64,000 nt of DNA from Puffinus mauretanicus (GCA_023333565.1 JAJKFH010001062.1:62001-126000), one strand, 5' to 3'; positions 24,291 through 36,480 are shown, counted from the first letter of the stretch. Program-made: numbers and translations. Notes: generated from the letters alone by a model not told the origin.

Positions 24291-24957
24291 ACACTGACAC
24301 TGGGGACCTGGGGCTGTTGGTCGACAGCCGGCTGAACATGAGCCGGCAGTGTGCCCAGGTGGCCAAGAAGGCCAACGGCATCCTGGCCTGTATCAGAAAT
24401 AGTGTGGCCAGCAGGAGCAGGGGGGTGATCGTGCCCCTGTACTCGGCACTGGTGAGGCTGCACCTCGAATCCTGTGTTCAGTTTTGGGCCCCTCACTACA
24501 AGAAGGACATTGAGGTGCTGGAGCGTGTCCAGAGGAGGGCAACGAAGCTGGTGAAGGGCCTGGAGCACAAGTCTTATGAGGAGCGGCTGAGGGAACTGGG
24601 GTTGTTTAGTCTAGAGAAGAGGAGGCTGAGGGGAGACCTCATCGCGCTCTACAACTACCTGAAAGGAGGTTGTAGCGAGGTGGGTGTTGGTCTCTTCTCC
24701 CAAGTAACAGCGATAGGGACAGAGGAAATGGCCTCAAGTTGCGCCAATGGAGGTTTAGATTGGACATTAGGAGAAATTTCTTTACTGAAAGAGTGGTCAG
24801 GCCTTGGAACAGGCTGCCCAGGGAAGTGGTGGAGTCACCATCCCTGGAAGTATTTAAAAGACGTGTAGATGAGGCCCTTAGGGACATGGTTTTGTGGGCA
24901 TGGTGTGTTGAGTTGACGGTTGGACTCAATGATCTTAGAGGTCTTTTCCAACCTTAA
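24291..24957 (+). pseudogene. CR1 ORF2 C-terminal fragment
   Basis: This codes the region downstream of the RT catalytic core. Visible in order are [96 protein letters not shown] and [14 protein letters not shown] frameshift near 24715-24740 then moves the reading to another plus-strand frame with [20 protein letters not shown] and [17 protein letters not shown]. These blocks occur in order in CR1 ORF2 and are of the LINE thumb/C-terminal type. All catalytic RT motifs lie upstream and are missing. The shift matches a small deletion in the GGGACAGAGGAAATGG segment. It is non-functional. Confidence 0.93.
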
Positions 24958-24978
24958 TGATTCTATGATTCTATGACA
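24291..24978 (+). mobile_element. CR1 LINE, 3' portion
   Basis: A 5'-truncated CR1 running from the C-terminal part of ORF2 through the 3' UTR. It ends with the diagnostic phrase GGTCTTTTCCAACCTTAATG and then two copies of ATTCTATG. It is GC-rich compared with its flanks and closely resembles CR1 as I remember it, so it is probably younger than the 14170 copy. Part of the 3' UTR between the ORF2 end and TGGACTCAATGATCTTAGAG is shorter than I expect. No clear target-site duplication is visible, as usual for CR1. Confidence 0.95.
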
Positions 24979-25966
24979 CACTGTAAGTATTTCATTGAAG
25001 TTAAAGCCACTTAATTTTATAATAAATTTCAACAACTGAGAAACATATCCTGCCTTTCTGCATATATGATTGCAAGATACACAAAACAAGAAATAAACAC
25101 TACATGGATCAAATTAATATTCTTCTGTTCATGAAACTACCATACAGACTTCCCCTTAGAAAATTCTCCTTTTAGGAAAAAAACAAAGCCACCTGAATTA
25201 TCTCTGCAAAACAGCAAGCAAACAGAAGTGTTTGCATGGCGCATAAAATAGATGGTAAATGTAAATGGATTTTCTGAATTTCATAGGATTTTTACCACTG
25301 CTTAAGCTCATACTGACTCTACAGTGCTAGGCATCAAGGTGGATAGATAATTCTTTGCCTTATGCAACAATAACATGTTACCTGATGTCTAACTACAGAG
25401 TGCATTATTATTAATGGTGGCGCCAATGGCAGAATATTCTGCTGTGAAGTTGTCAAGTTGTTTTGCAATGTAGAAAGTCAGGATAAATACTTTAATTTGT
25501 CATCTAAGTTTAACATGGAAATAACTGAGAAAGAATTAGCAAAGAATACTTTAATACACCAGCCATTCTACATATTTTCCTATTTTCTCCTTCTCCATTC
25601 GTCAGTACAGTTGAAAATTCTTAACTGAGTCTGAGTTTGGCTTTTAAATGTCAAGTTAGTTTCCCAGCAGATTGTGCAATGTATGGACAGTTCATGAGCT
25701 GGTTTCGTAAATCTTTAACATCGGCTCTTAATTTTGTGACCCAAACCAAAAAAGATTAAAGGTTGTGATTCTATTTCCAGCTTTTTAAAGTGGGTTGGGG
25801 GCCTCCTCCTTTGGAGCCATTTCTGTTTACTGTCTGTTATTACTGCAACGTGAATACTGCTGAGGATTAGGTTGAACTGGCATTCAGGTTCACAGTCCAC
25901 ATTGTGGTTGCTTGAAACTCTTTCTTTCCTTCAAGGGTTATTTTTATTTAATTGCTAAAAGCCCAC
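24979..25966. other. non-coding stretch, nothing recognised
   Basis: AT-rich flank of the CR1 copy with no recognised feature. Confidence 0.5.
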
Positions 25967-26040
25967 TGTCGTGGTTTAACCCCAGCCAGCAACTAAACAC
26001 CATGCAGCCGCTCGCTCATCACCACTACCCCTCCCCCCCC
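25967..26040 (-). mobile_element. terminal remnant of the LTR family (about 74 bp)
   Basis: Starts TGTCGTGGTTTAACCCCAGC and matches the first 50-60 bp of the 2795 block, then fades in a C-rich run before ordinary AT-rich DNA. It is the downstream (U5) end of a minus-strand LTR. No promoter region remains. Confidence 0.85.
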
Positions 26041-26184
26041 AAAATAACTATTTCAGAGTAAGAGATCTTTCTAATATGGGACAGCAAATTCATCCATAAA
26101 AATGGAATAAAAACAGCCTCATGTGTCCAGAAGAATCTGAGAACAGTGCAGGATGAAAGTAACTTACAGGCTTTACACTGCAGT

Positions 26185-26335
26185 ATTTTGCTTTCTTCAT
26201 TCAGAGGAAAGGAAAAAGGCAGTGTGGAGAAGAATTAGACTGAGTTACTGTGTCTCTGCACACTTCCAAAGTGCAGGGCAAGGCCATTACCTAGAAAGGC
26301 CCAGAAATGTCTAGAAATAAAGCATGACAGATCCT
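26185..26335 (+). repeat. diverged direct repeat, copy A
   Basis: Shares with 27395-27550 the ordered landmarks GAAAGGAAAAA, GTGTGGA, AAGTGCAGGG, ATTACCT.GAAAGG and a TCTAG.AAT.AAGCA-like end. Similarity is clear but diverged. An AAATAAA lies near its right edge. The family is unknown to me; it could be an old LTR or other dispersed repeat. It begins shortly downstream of the LTR remnant at 25967-26040. Confidence 0.7.
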
Positions 26336-27394
26336 GGACGCACCTCATACAATTCAGCTGTATTTTATGTTTTACTCATAAGCGAGCTTGTCATAGTCAG
26401 TCACCTAGAGAAATTTAATTGTTAGTACTTGGTGGAAAAAAGCATTAGGGACTATCTTGCAGGCTCAGCAGTGTCTGCTGAGAAGGCAAAGTCCCCCTGT
26501 CTGATAATTTTGAATCCAGAAAACACACTGCTGTTTTACCAGCAAGTAAAGATCGGTTCACTACGAACACAAGGACCAGCAAGCTATCAGCTGGGAAATC
26601 ACCAACCATTTCTGTGTTGAAAAGGTTTTGGGATGTTTTAAAAAGCGATGAGACCTGCCTTTCCACTCCAGCCTCGGGGAGTCCAGTGGCACACTCCGCT
26701 TGCTGCGCAGGAGTCGTCCATGGAATAAGATCAGAGAGTCGAGTGCTTAAATACGCAGGCTAAAATAAATGTAACTGTCACTGTTTGTATATGCATTCCC
26801 TAAAAAATCAGTTATAAATCACCATTAATGCTCATCAGGCAGCACTCCTCACTCTTTCGAAACTTGTGAGTGAGACCACCATTTTTGGAGTTCTCAGTAT
26901 GACAAACTTTTGTTTAGCCAGGCAGAGCATTTTAAGCACTCACGTTCACAAACTATGAAATGTAATGAAGAAGTAGAGAAAATTAAAAGCAGGGGTTGCA
27001 AGTTAGAAGTTGCCATCTATTGTCATTGTGAGTGTACCTTGATCGAAAATATCGATGTCTAAGGTGTCCCTTTCATGTCTAATACAGACACTAAGTGTTC
27101 TCTGAACTGAAAACCGAGGGTTCATAGCAAAACTGTAATACAGCTCTCACTGAGCAGGGATGCCTGCATCTAACATCATTCATAATAAATGTGTGCCTTG
27201 CACTGTGTGCTGTGTCGGAGGCAGGAGAGAAAATTAATGTTGTCTCTGTTGAAATAATTGTGAATGAAAAACGTGTATCATTAGACTTAGTCTTAAATGC
27301 AGCGATTCTAGCTTGAGTCTGCATTATTTCTGCAAGGCACTGCAGTTGGAGCCTTGCCACTGGGAAATCTCCCAGCAGCTCATATGGCTACTGT
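26336..27394. other. non-coding stretch between the two direct repeats
   Basis: About 1.06 kb without recognised genes. A short perfect hairpin, CTCAGCAG-TGT-CTGCTGAG, lies at 26464-26482. If the flanking repeats were terminal repeats of one element, this would be its interior, but the open frames inside show no retroviral or transposase motif. Confidence 0.4.
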
Positions 27395-27550
27395 TTACTT
27401 TGCTTGGCTCAAAAGAAAGGAAAAAAGCTGTGTGGAAAAATCACGGGTCGTAGCAGGAATTACGGTGCCTCTGCAAACTCATGAAGTGCAGGGCCAGGCA
27501 ATTACCTGGAAAGGCTGAGACACATCTAGCAATACAGCACGGCCCTGACT
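27395..27550 (+). repeat. diverged direct repeat, copy B
   Basis: Second member of the pair with 26185-26335, in the same orientation and about 1.2 kb away. The best-matching stretch starts GAAGTGCAGGGCCAGGCAAT and continues through TTACCTGGAAAGGC. Confidence 0.7.
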
Positions 27551-29101
27551 GGCCGTGCCCAGTGCAGGAGCTGCGTTGTACCTGCAGGCAAGCTGTGTAG
27601 TAGGTAGCCTTCCAGTTGAGAGAATAGGCCACTTAGTTACATGTCCACAGTGGTGGTACGAGAGCCTCTGATTGCTGGTGGTTTCCAGCTGCAATGTCAC
27701 AAAGAAGTCAAAAGAAAGAGGAGATGGCGTGAACTGTATTGGAAGCAGAGGTATCACTGTGTGTATAGTAGTCCACAACATACTGCAGAGATACCACAGG
27801 CAGAGTTTTATGAGGTATCGGAGATGTCGGATGCAACCTAGCTCCAGTTCGCATTGTCCATGTCATCTGGTTCCCAAGACTTTGTTCGTATCTTTTCTTG
27901 ATGCTGTAAGGACTCACACTGTTAAGATAGTACCTGTGGCCTAGGCTTAGACTCTTGTCTATCTTGGAGAGTTTCAGCTCAGCAGACTATCTCATTCTGT
28001 TTTTCTCTGGTTAGACTGCTTCTGGTTTTCAGCCTAGATATTTGGTAATGAACAACAAGTATCTTCCATGATAATGGACATCTGTTGCATAGGAATGGAA
28101 TGATCTATCAGGTGAATTTTCTTTTTTGTCCCATTTGTCTCATAAGTACCATATAATTAAGTGTCAAAGGCCAAGGAAATATGATAATTTGAGCACAGGG
28201 ATGCTTTTCTTCCCCAAAAGCAGAAAAGGGTTTTCTGTCAGCTCGGTTTGTTCCTAGTCTGATCTGAAGCCTAACTAATGTAACCGGTATGGTAACATCC
28301 TAGTCATCACTTGCAAATGAATTTGGGCAAAAAAGGGAGCTTGCCATGGAATAGAAGCTGTGGAGCTCACTGCTGTTAGCTGCGAGCTTTTCCGGGCACT
28401 CCAGATCTATGGGGTAACACACATCTCAGAGTATGCGAGTGACTGTATGAGTTTGTGTGTGTATGGTTTAATTGTTTTCAGATCAGACATCTCATGTAGT
28501 TAACTGTCACAAAGTGGAAGGATTCTTATTATGAAACTGAAAGGGGGAAACACACCCCCACAATATTATGGGGAGGTAGACTTTTGAAACCAAAGTTTCA
28601 AACTGCATTAATTGCTACAGTCACATTTGTCTCAGACTTTTGGACCATGCTGTTTATAATTCCTATCCAGAGAAACATCCTTACCTCATAGTCAGGATTA
28701 ATTACTTCAGTATTTCGTGTTCATTTCATAGGAAAGTTATTAAAATGACTTAATAATCAGCTAAATTTCAATAGTTTCAGTTTGAATGGGATCTCAAAGC
28801 CCATGGATAGCTTTATGTCTGTGTGGTGCCAGAGGTTTAAGGAGCTGGTTTGCTGTAATCTGTAACTACTGTTAAGTATTTTAGGTTGGGCTTATTTAAA
28901 GGGTAATTTTAGTGAGTACTTGTAAACTGTATGGACAGATATTACAGACATATACATGTGCCTCATATGCATACAAGGTGCCTGCAATGCCAACGTACAT
29001 AATTTAGTTTTCAAGGCAAGATTAAAGTTCTATATAAATACAGGAGTAGATGGAGGAATATAAAAGTGTATAGAAATACTTTTTCCAATATCCCTCTCAG
29101 T

Positions 29102-29122
29102 AAACCTTTACTGAGAACACCA
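29102..29122 (+). repeat. 21-bp exact direct repeat, first copy
   Basis: The sequence from AAACCTTTACTGAG through AACACCA is repeated exactly at 29755-29775, 653 bp downstream. It is not low complexity. Confidence 0.75.
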
Positions 29123-29754
29123 TATGCATTATATATAGTTCAAGTGGATGGTATCTGGTTTTAGCACAGCACGTTGGAGAAGTGTCTTATTCTTTATTGG
29201 ATGAATGAGATGATTCCAGGAAAAGTGCAATTATCAACTGTCACTCTCTGGCGAAAAGTCAGGCATTGCCCACAAGCACAAATCAACCTACTTCCCAAAA
29301 ATATGTCAGCAGAAGACGGGAGATTTTCTTTTCCACATTAACACCATATAACACCTGCTGGCCTGATCAGCTTTCTAAAAGGGGAAGTGCTCATTGGTCA
29401 CCAGCAGCTAAAAGTAGTTAAGAGCTGATGAACATGGTTTTACCATATGTAGAAAGTAGTGTTAGCAAAGTCTGTACTGCTGGTGGTCCTTCAAGTGGGA
29501 AGAAAACTGCCACAGAAAGATTATGTGTTTAGAAGACACCGACCTGTATCAAAAGACAAGGAAGATAATTTCTTGTAACTCTTTTCTTTTTCCTTGCATA
29601 AATAGGTTTGGCTTCTACAGAGATCTGATTAGGTGGTGTGTTTTCTTTTGTGTTTTTCTTTTTTGCTTTTACTCAGTTTTCAAAGACCATGAAACGTACT
29701 ACTCATGCATATCCAAACCCTCAAAAAAGAAAAATATAATAATTTTCACAGCAA

Positions 29755-29775
29755 AAACCTTTACTGAGAACACCA
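29755..29775 (+). repeat. 21-bp exact direct repeat, second copy
   Basis: Identical to 29102-29122. Flanks of the two copies do not match visibly. Confidence 0.75.
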
Positions 29776-32700
29776 ACAAACAACACTTCTTTTTTTCCCT
29801 TCAAAATGTTTGCATGAAAAAACAAAGCAGAACCCACAAAGGGTTCAGCACTCTTAGAAAACTCCTTAGTCAAGCAAATCTCTCACCAGACTCAATGGGA
29901 TGTTGTCGTGTGGTTTGGTATGGGCTAAACTAAAAGGGATAGGGCAGAGGAATTATAACCAAAGTGGATTTCCAGAGGACATCTTGCCTGATGCAGTCAA
30001 AATTCAGCAAAGCTGTGCGTGCAATGAAACACAACAGTTTCGCCAGCTTGTGGAAAGAGTAAACGCCCTCTCACACTGAGGTTTATAGCAGTGTCAGAGA
30101 CTGAAGTCCACAGCACATTGACTGCTGCAGCACTTCATTTTTAAGTACCTTGCCAACTCTTGGAACTTGTTGTCCTGATTTGGGGCATCTGGGTTTCCTA
30201 AAGCAATGCCAAAAGAAGAGAGAGAGATGCCTAAGCATAGGACCTGCAATAGCCAGCGTGCTGTACAGAGAATGGGACTTTCCACCCTTTCTGGTAAAGC
30301 TGCTCCAAAGTTAGGTGAAATAGTTTAATAAGACTTGAAGCCAGAGGTAAAACAAACATAATTTGTCTTCTTGTAGCACAGGACATATGTTATGCCATAC
30401 CAAACTGCATAGTTTCTCTAAGCCAGGGAGCTGGGGTGCTTTTTGCTGAATGCAGGAAACCAATAAGAGATGTCACACAAAGTATACCAGGCCCTTGTGA
30501 GGGAGGATGTAGCATACAAACTGTTCACTTCAAATTAGTCTTCATGGAAATGTAAATGTCATAAAAGCCGAGAGAAAGTTATAAGAGAAAAAGCTATGGA
30601 AAGTAACACAAGATATCCATTACTTCAACATAAAAACTACTTCCCCCCCTAAATTTTCAGAATCTTAAGTGAAAGAGAAAGGTAGGGAAATTGGTACAGA
30701 TGCTGAAGGAGAACTGAACATACTAGCATTCCCATTTTCCAAAAAGTCAATGAGAACTTTATTGTAAAACAGCAACCTCTTTACTGATAGAAAGCCAGCT
30801 CAAAAATACTAAATTCTTAGTTTACTAATGCTGATTACTGCAATGATATCTGGTTGCATATGAAAAGCAAGAATTTGACACTACCACCTTTTGGTTTTGG
30901 GGGGAGGGAGTTCTCTCTAGGACTCAAGAATAGCATAAGTCCCACTTCACATGTACCAAGAACCTACAACGGAGATTTGCCCCTTTTCACCAACAAAACT
31001 CTGAGCATCTTAGGCATTATTTGGTGTAAGGGAAATCATGTCTCAGAAAGCTCAAGCACAATCACTGGGAAGTTAAAAATCCAGTGCAGTAGGATATGAT
31101 TTGGGTAGGAATTTCAGTAACGGGTAAGATTTGTGTACGGGTGCACAAAGTAGTAAAGCGAAATTCGTTTGTGGTTGACAGCAACAGCTGAATTCTGCTG
31201 TCACTGATCAATGCTTTCCACTCTAAATAGGGTGTGTTGTAATACCTCATTTATCTCTCCTTCTACTGGTAGGCATTTATGAGCACAGTATTTGAAAATC
31301 AAAGTAGCCATTTCCCTCTCTGGGTTTTCTTTCTTCCAGACAGTTAGTAGAAAGGTTTGATACATTTGCTGGTTCCTTACTTTTGTATTCGCTACCTTGC
31401 TTCTGTGATTTCCATGCATGCAGGGAACAGGTGGTATGCTCTGCGCTGTATGATATTGAAAGAACATACAGTATACTTTCCAAGATTACAATCGGCATTA
31501 ATGATTTCCAAAATTTGAGTATTTTTGCAGCAGGAAAATTGTCATCTTAGGATTACCAAAATAAAATACCTCAGATTTTATTCTCTCAGATCCCCAGCAC
31601 AGGAGCTTTTATTTAAAGACCTCACTTTGTTACTGTCACCCATCTACTAGAACCAGATTTGCTAGACACTCAAGGCATGCAGTTGGTTCCTCCAATTAAG
31701 ACAAAGGGACCTGAAAAAAACTGAGTTAAGACAACTGCATCTGAGTTGAAGGATTAGCTGAGCTGAAGAGGTTTGAAGAGAATCTCGGTTTCAGTGGTGA
31801 TATTTAGAATATTGTTAATGATGTAATGCAAAAGCTTATCAGTAAACCAAATAATGTTTTAGATCACTCTACTATATATCTTAACACATACAGGTCACTC
31901 ATATTCAGACGAAAAATTCTGAGAAAATCATTAGGATTTGCTTGTATATGACTCATTTGTTGTATAACTCAGTTATTTGTCCATTCTTAGAGGTTTCCAT
32001 ATTTTTTCATCATTATCTCTTGAATGCAGAAAACTGTTATGTTCATGCAAAACAGTTTTCCAAGCTGTTGCTTCAGCTACCTCTTAAGTAATCACTTTTC
32101 CCCAAAGTGAAAGCCTTGGAAAAATTTAAAGAACAGCTCCAGAAGTGGTGGTTTAAAGTTTGGGAACCAACCAGTAAAGAGCGTAGCTCTTACTGACAGC
32201 AGCCTTCAGTCTCGTGACTCACGGTGCCTATCTTGGTGTGCATTTTATCCAGCTGTAAAGGGATATGCTGTCTTTTTCCCATAATACTGCTTGCTGCCCT
32301 GCACCTCTTATGCCTCCTACTGATGAAGTTGTTTGAATATGTTTTCTGAATATAATTTCTATACTGAAAAAAAATCACATTTTGCCATGACCTATGCGTA
32401 GCTCTCAAAGACTGTGACAAGTTCATTCACACTGATATAATTCCATGGAGGTTGAACATTTGTTAATACACTATACTTGTGTAGACTTTTAATGGCTGTC
32501 AGATGTTTCTCCTGTACTAACAATACTAAAAGGTCTGTTGCTGTGTTCAGACCTTAAATTTAAAGAGAGGGAAAAGAGTGGTTTAACACTACTTAATAAT
32601 TCACTGATTTCAGCCTTCCTTTCTTCGTCTCTAATGTCCAGCCTCTGCTACCAAATTCATATTGTCTATTACATATCTTGCCCGCGTTGTTTAACCAATT

Positions 32701-33792
32701 TTTAACAAGGCTGTGGCAAAAAGTATAAAATGGTACTTTACCATATGAAAGAAAAGCCAAATCCTTTCTTTCTTTTTTTTTTTCTATTCCCGTTCTCTCA
32801 TTCTTGCCCAGCTTCTCTGGTGTCTCATTATGTACAGTATATTATGTTAGAAAATGTCTGCATAGCAGTAATACACCACATCCACAGTCAGCTCTTGAAG
32901 TGTCCACTTTCATGATGATAGGAACCAGGACAGCCAGTGAAGCCCTGATCTTTTATAGTCCTGCTGTTAAAAGTACAGAATGTCTTCATGTCTCCATCGT
33001 GTGACAAACATAAAACAGTAATAGGGCTCACTTCTGAAAGCGATGCTTAATTAAAACAATATTTGCACCATTATTTTATTTAATAATAAAAAACAATATG
33101 GAAAACTTTTAAACTATTTGAAACACTTCTTTACAAAAATAGACCTCTTGAGAGTAGATCTAGTCCTTCTCACTACTATAAAAGATTTAACTGATTGCCT
33201 TCAAACATTTTTAAGAAGGATCTTGAGGATGTCACGTCATCTGGGAAAAAAAAAGCCTATGACACTAGGATTTCTCTAGGAAAAAAGAAGGGGTCAAAAA
33301 TAATCTTAAAATGGAAATGTTCTTCTAACCTGTGATGTTTTTTTCTCATAAATATTATAAACCTCACTCTTTGAAGACAAAGCTTCATGTACCACAAATT
33401 GCCTGGAAATGTAACATAAAAAATCTTCTTAGCACAAGGCAGTTGAATTAATCTCCATACAGAGTGGATGAAGTGTGGTATAACCAGAGCTGGGTTTGAA
33501 TAGCAAACAGTGAAGTTCTAAGTCTGAAGGAAGGTGAGGGAAAAGACCAAGAGACAGGAACAAGGTATTTATGTACACAAAAATTTTGCTCAAGAGATGT
33601 CATTTTTCAGAAAAGCTGTGTTTTCATGAGGGACTGTATTGGCTGGTTAAAAAAGTTATGCATACAAATAATATTCTAATACCGATGCTCTTTAGAGCAG
33701 TCAGAGGCATCTTTACAGTACAGATAAACAGTTTCTCTGACTTCTTGGCTTAAGTTTTCTTTTGAGCTTATCTTCTTCCCTTCATTATAGAA

Positions 33793-33829
33793 GGTCTATT
33801 ACGAATAGAAGATCTATTCGTAATAGACC
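33793..33829. repeat. perfect 16-bp inverted repeat with 5-nt spacer
   Basis: The left arm GGTCTATTACGAATAG (33793-33808) and the right arm CTATTCGTAATAGACC (33814-33829) are exact reverse complements, separated by AAGAT. Each arm carries one intact CpG. It lies exactly where AT-rich DNA gives way to the GC-rich block at 33830-34380. It could be a mobile-element end, a replication-error palindrome or a binding site. Confidence 0.9.
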
Positions 33830-34380
33830 CAATTAAAACAAGAAAATCAGCATGCCTAACAAGAGCAGACAGCTTGTCAGAGAGCAGCGGGCGGGGCATC
33901 TCCGTGTGGGAAGGCAAGCCCAGAGTTGAAAGCAACAGCAAGGCAGGTGGGGGGGTGACTTTACACTCAAGGGCCCAGAACAAGAAGAGCAGAGCGGGTC
34001 TGATGCTGGCAACCTTATCAGCCATGAGTCCAGTGATCACCAGGCAAGTTCACAGTGATCAGACAGGTCTAAAGTCAAACCATGAAGTCAGGTCAGGTCC
34101 CTGGTCAGGGACTGAATCAGCAAAATACATGGCCAAGCACTGGCACAGCTGCAGCATGGTTCAAAGACCCACTGCCCGACCTTATCTGCAGCTCCCAAGC
34201 AAAGCAGGGAGCTGCTCTTTCACAGCACTTCTCACGGTAGCCTGATCCCAGGTTACACATCCCAGGTTACACTGATCCCAGCTTCACCGTATCAGAACTA
34301 GCCTTGAGCACAAGCAGCCGAGCCCATAGGAGGGGTAAAATAACCAGGACACTGGGCCCCAGCAAAGCTTTTGGATTCTA
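33830..34380. repeat. unclassified GC-rich block, possible dispersed repeat
   Basis: About 550 bp of higher GC than either flank. It has internal short repeats: CAGTGATCA twice (near 34031 and 34052), TCCCAGGTTACA twice (near 34245-34275) and a GTCCCTG-GT-CAGGGAC hairpin (34097-34112). A 123-codon open frame crosses it on the plus strand and a 90-codon frame on the minus strand. Neither shows a known domain. The sharp composition change suggests an inserted element, but I recognise no family and see no target duplication. Confidence 0.4.
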
Positions 34381-36409
34381 GGAAAAAGACTTTCCTTTCA
34401 TTTCATGAACTTCATAACTTGTATTTTTATGTATCTTATTCTGAGAAATTCTTTAGCCATATCTCCTAACTTCAACTTCATGGTGATGTAGCATAAGCAT
34501 ACCTAAGGACAAGCAACTACATAACAAAGTGTTTTAGGATCTAGAACTGGAAAAGTGATCAAAAAGCATTTCCGGTTCCGTCAGTTTTTAATGGCTTACT
34601 TGATGCGCATTCATTTGAGGTACATTGTATTCTGTTTTCATTTGGTAGAATTAAGAGAAATCAACACAATGTCTATGGTTGGAAGGAATTAGCACCTACA
34701 GTGGGATAGGGAATTTACTTTTGGAGCCGTCGCCTGGACGATAGAACAGGAAACAAAGGTTGCTTTTCTTGCACTTTTAGTGTTTACCTCTTTCTCCTTT
34801 TCAACTGACGTCTATTAGGTAGCAAGAAGGGTAATTGTCAGACAGAAAAAAACTCTGTCAGGCTGCCCCAAGGTGGGACAGCAATCCTCATGTCTGGAGA
34901 AAATGAACATTTTTTCCCTCCCTCATGTTTCATCTGTTGGATACAAGAAAGAGAGAGAGACCCTCAGGCATATCTTTTCTCTCAGAAGGCCCAACTGAGA
35001 CTTTTTTTCCCCCTTCTGAAGATGGAGAGTAGCTAGAAAAAGGTGGGACGAAAGCCAGAGAGTCCTGTCCCTTACAGCAGTGTTTAAGACACCTATTTTT
35101 CAACCTTGCAAATGGTCCAGTAGAAAACATATGAGCTGTCCATGCTTTTCAAAATGATCAGGAAGCGGTGCTGGGAGTGCATAGTGTTTCTCAGGATCAT
35201 CGTTTTGCAAGCATCTAGAGAAAAACATAGTAATGAAGAGATCAGAAGTCCATCAAAATTGTTTTAAATCTCAGCTATTTAAAATTTCTTTCTTGAACAA
35301 TAGCATTATTGAACTAGTAAAAATGTTAAATGTGTATGCTATGTGTATGAAAGGAGCTATCAGAGATGTAGAAAACAAGCTAGATACAACTCTCAGAGTA
35401 ATGATGCTTCAGTACTTCTACTGACATGACTGGGGCTACCTGCATGAGCAAGAAGTAGAAACTAGTCTGCAGTGTGTAATGGTGTCCTTTCAAATGTCAT
35501 TCATTTAAGTCTGTCTTTCTTTGTGGTATATATAGTTCCATTCAGATAATTTGATGCAGGCTAAATGATCTGCAATTGATAGAAACACGCAGTAAAGCTT
35601 TTGCTTGGCTTTAATGTAAAAGTTGAATTCATCTGTCCCAACACTTTGATGACAAAAAGATTTTGAATACCTCATATGCATGGATAAGTAACGAGCACAG
35701 TGCCCTCCTCTCCCTCTCAGTTTCTATAACATAATGACCGTTCTACACTGACACTTTGCCGAAAAAAATTCAAATAGCCAGTTCAGCAAACCAGGTGCAG
35801 TCACGGGATGTGACTATTCTTTGTTAGACGCGCTGCAAGAATAGTCCTTAAACCAGCCAGTGAGACTGGAAACAGACCTGGGTGCATAAAACAAAAAAAT
35901 CCAAAGCTGAGCCTATAAACAGCTCCGTGTTTTTTATTTAGCTAATTTAATTACATGAACTTAAAACAGACCAAGTGTGTGCAAACAGCAACATTCTTCT
36001 ATAACTTGATGCATTTTAAATGCTGTGAGTGTTTTCTTGTGGGAGAGAGAAGAGAGGCACACTGAGCTCTCTCTGAAAGCAATTAAATACTAATAACAGG
36101 GGGTGACATCATGCTGCATGACTTCTTCAATTAGAACACCAAGTCATTTCTGGCTTAATCATTCCCACTTGTTAATTTGTTCTCTAGAAGACTTAACAGA
36201 CCTGCTTCTTACCCCTATTTAAAATAGGATTTCTGATTCTGACACCTTTTAAACAGAATTCCACTTGGATGCAGCCTTCTATTAAAACAGAATCTGGTAT
36301 TTTTCCTACAGCAGAACGAGACGTCAATAGCTGAGATGAAAAACTTATACAAATTAAATAAATGAACATGAGTGCTTTCATTTGCTATTTAGCAAAGAAA
36401 AGAGTATGG
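34381..36409. other. non-coding stretch, nothing recognised
   Basis: AT-rich sequence. Around 35930-36180 there are several TAATTA/CAATTA homeodomain-type cores and a TGACATCATGCTGCATGACT block that look enhancer-like; conservation cannot be judged here. Confidence 0.4.
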
Positions 36410-36480
36410 ACTGAATCCTATTCTTACTGAGATTAAATAGAAGTTTTGCCACTGGCCGCAGTAGAAAGCAAATGTAGCCC
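36410..36480. repeat. relic of an old amniote palindromic repeat
   Basis: ACTGAATCCTATTCTTACTG, then AGAAGTTTTGCCACTG, then GCAGTAGAAAGCAAATGTAGCCC resemble the known old pattern in which a 'gaatcctg...ccattga' arm is followed by 'agttttgccattgac' and an inverted closing arm. Name not recalled with certainty. Confidence 0.42.

Larger units (their letters stand above)
27551..33792. other. non-coding stretch, nothing recognised except a 21-bp repeat pair
   Basis: AT-rich DNA. The longest open frame (136 codons, plus, 29523-29933) has no recognised domain and is rich in Phe and Lys from T and A runs. An identical 21-mer occurs at 29102-29122 and 29755-29775. Nothing else recognised. Confidence 0.45.

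Noticed and set aside
24284..24929. Minus-strand open frames across the CR1 copy
   Set aside because: They are antisense shadows of the CR1 ORF2 fragment.
26464..26482. Perfect 8-bp hairpin CTCAGCAG-TGT-CTGCTGAG as a microRNA precursor
   Set aside because: The stem is far too short and the flanks do not extend the pairing.
29523..29933. 136-codon plus-strand open frame
   Set aside because: Rich in Phe and Lys from T and A runs; no domain, no splice context.
33874..34245. 123-codon plus-strand open frame in the GC-rich block
   Set aside because: No recognisable domain, an opposing frame overlaps it, and the length is compatible with chance at this GC level.
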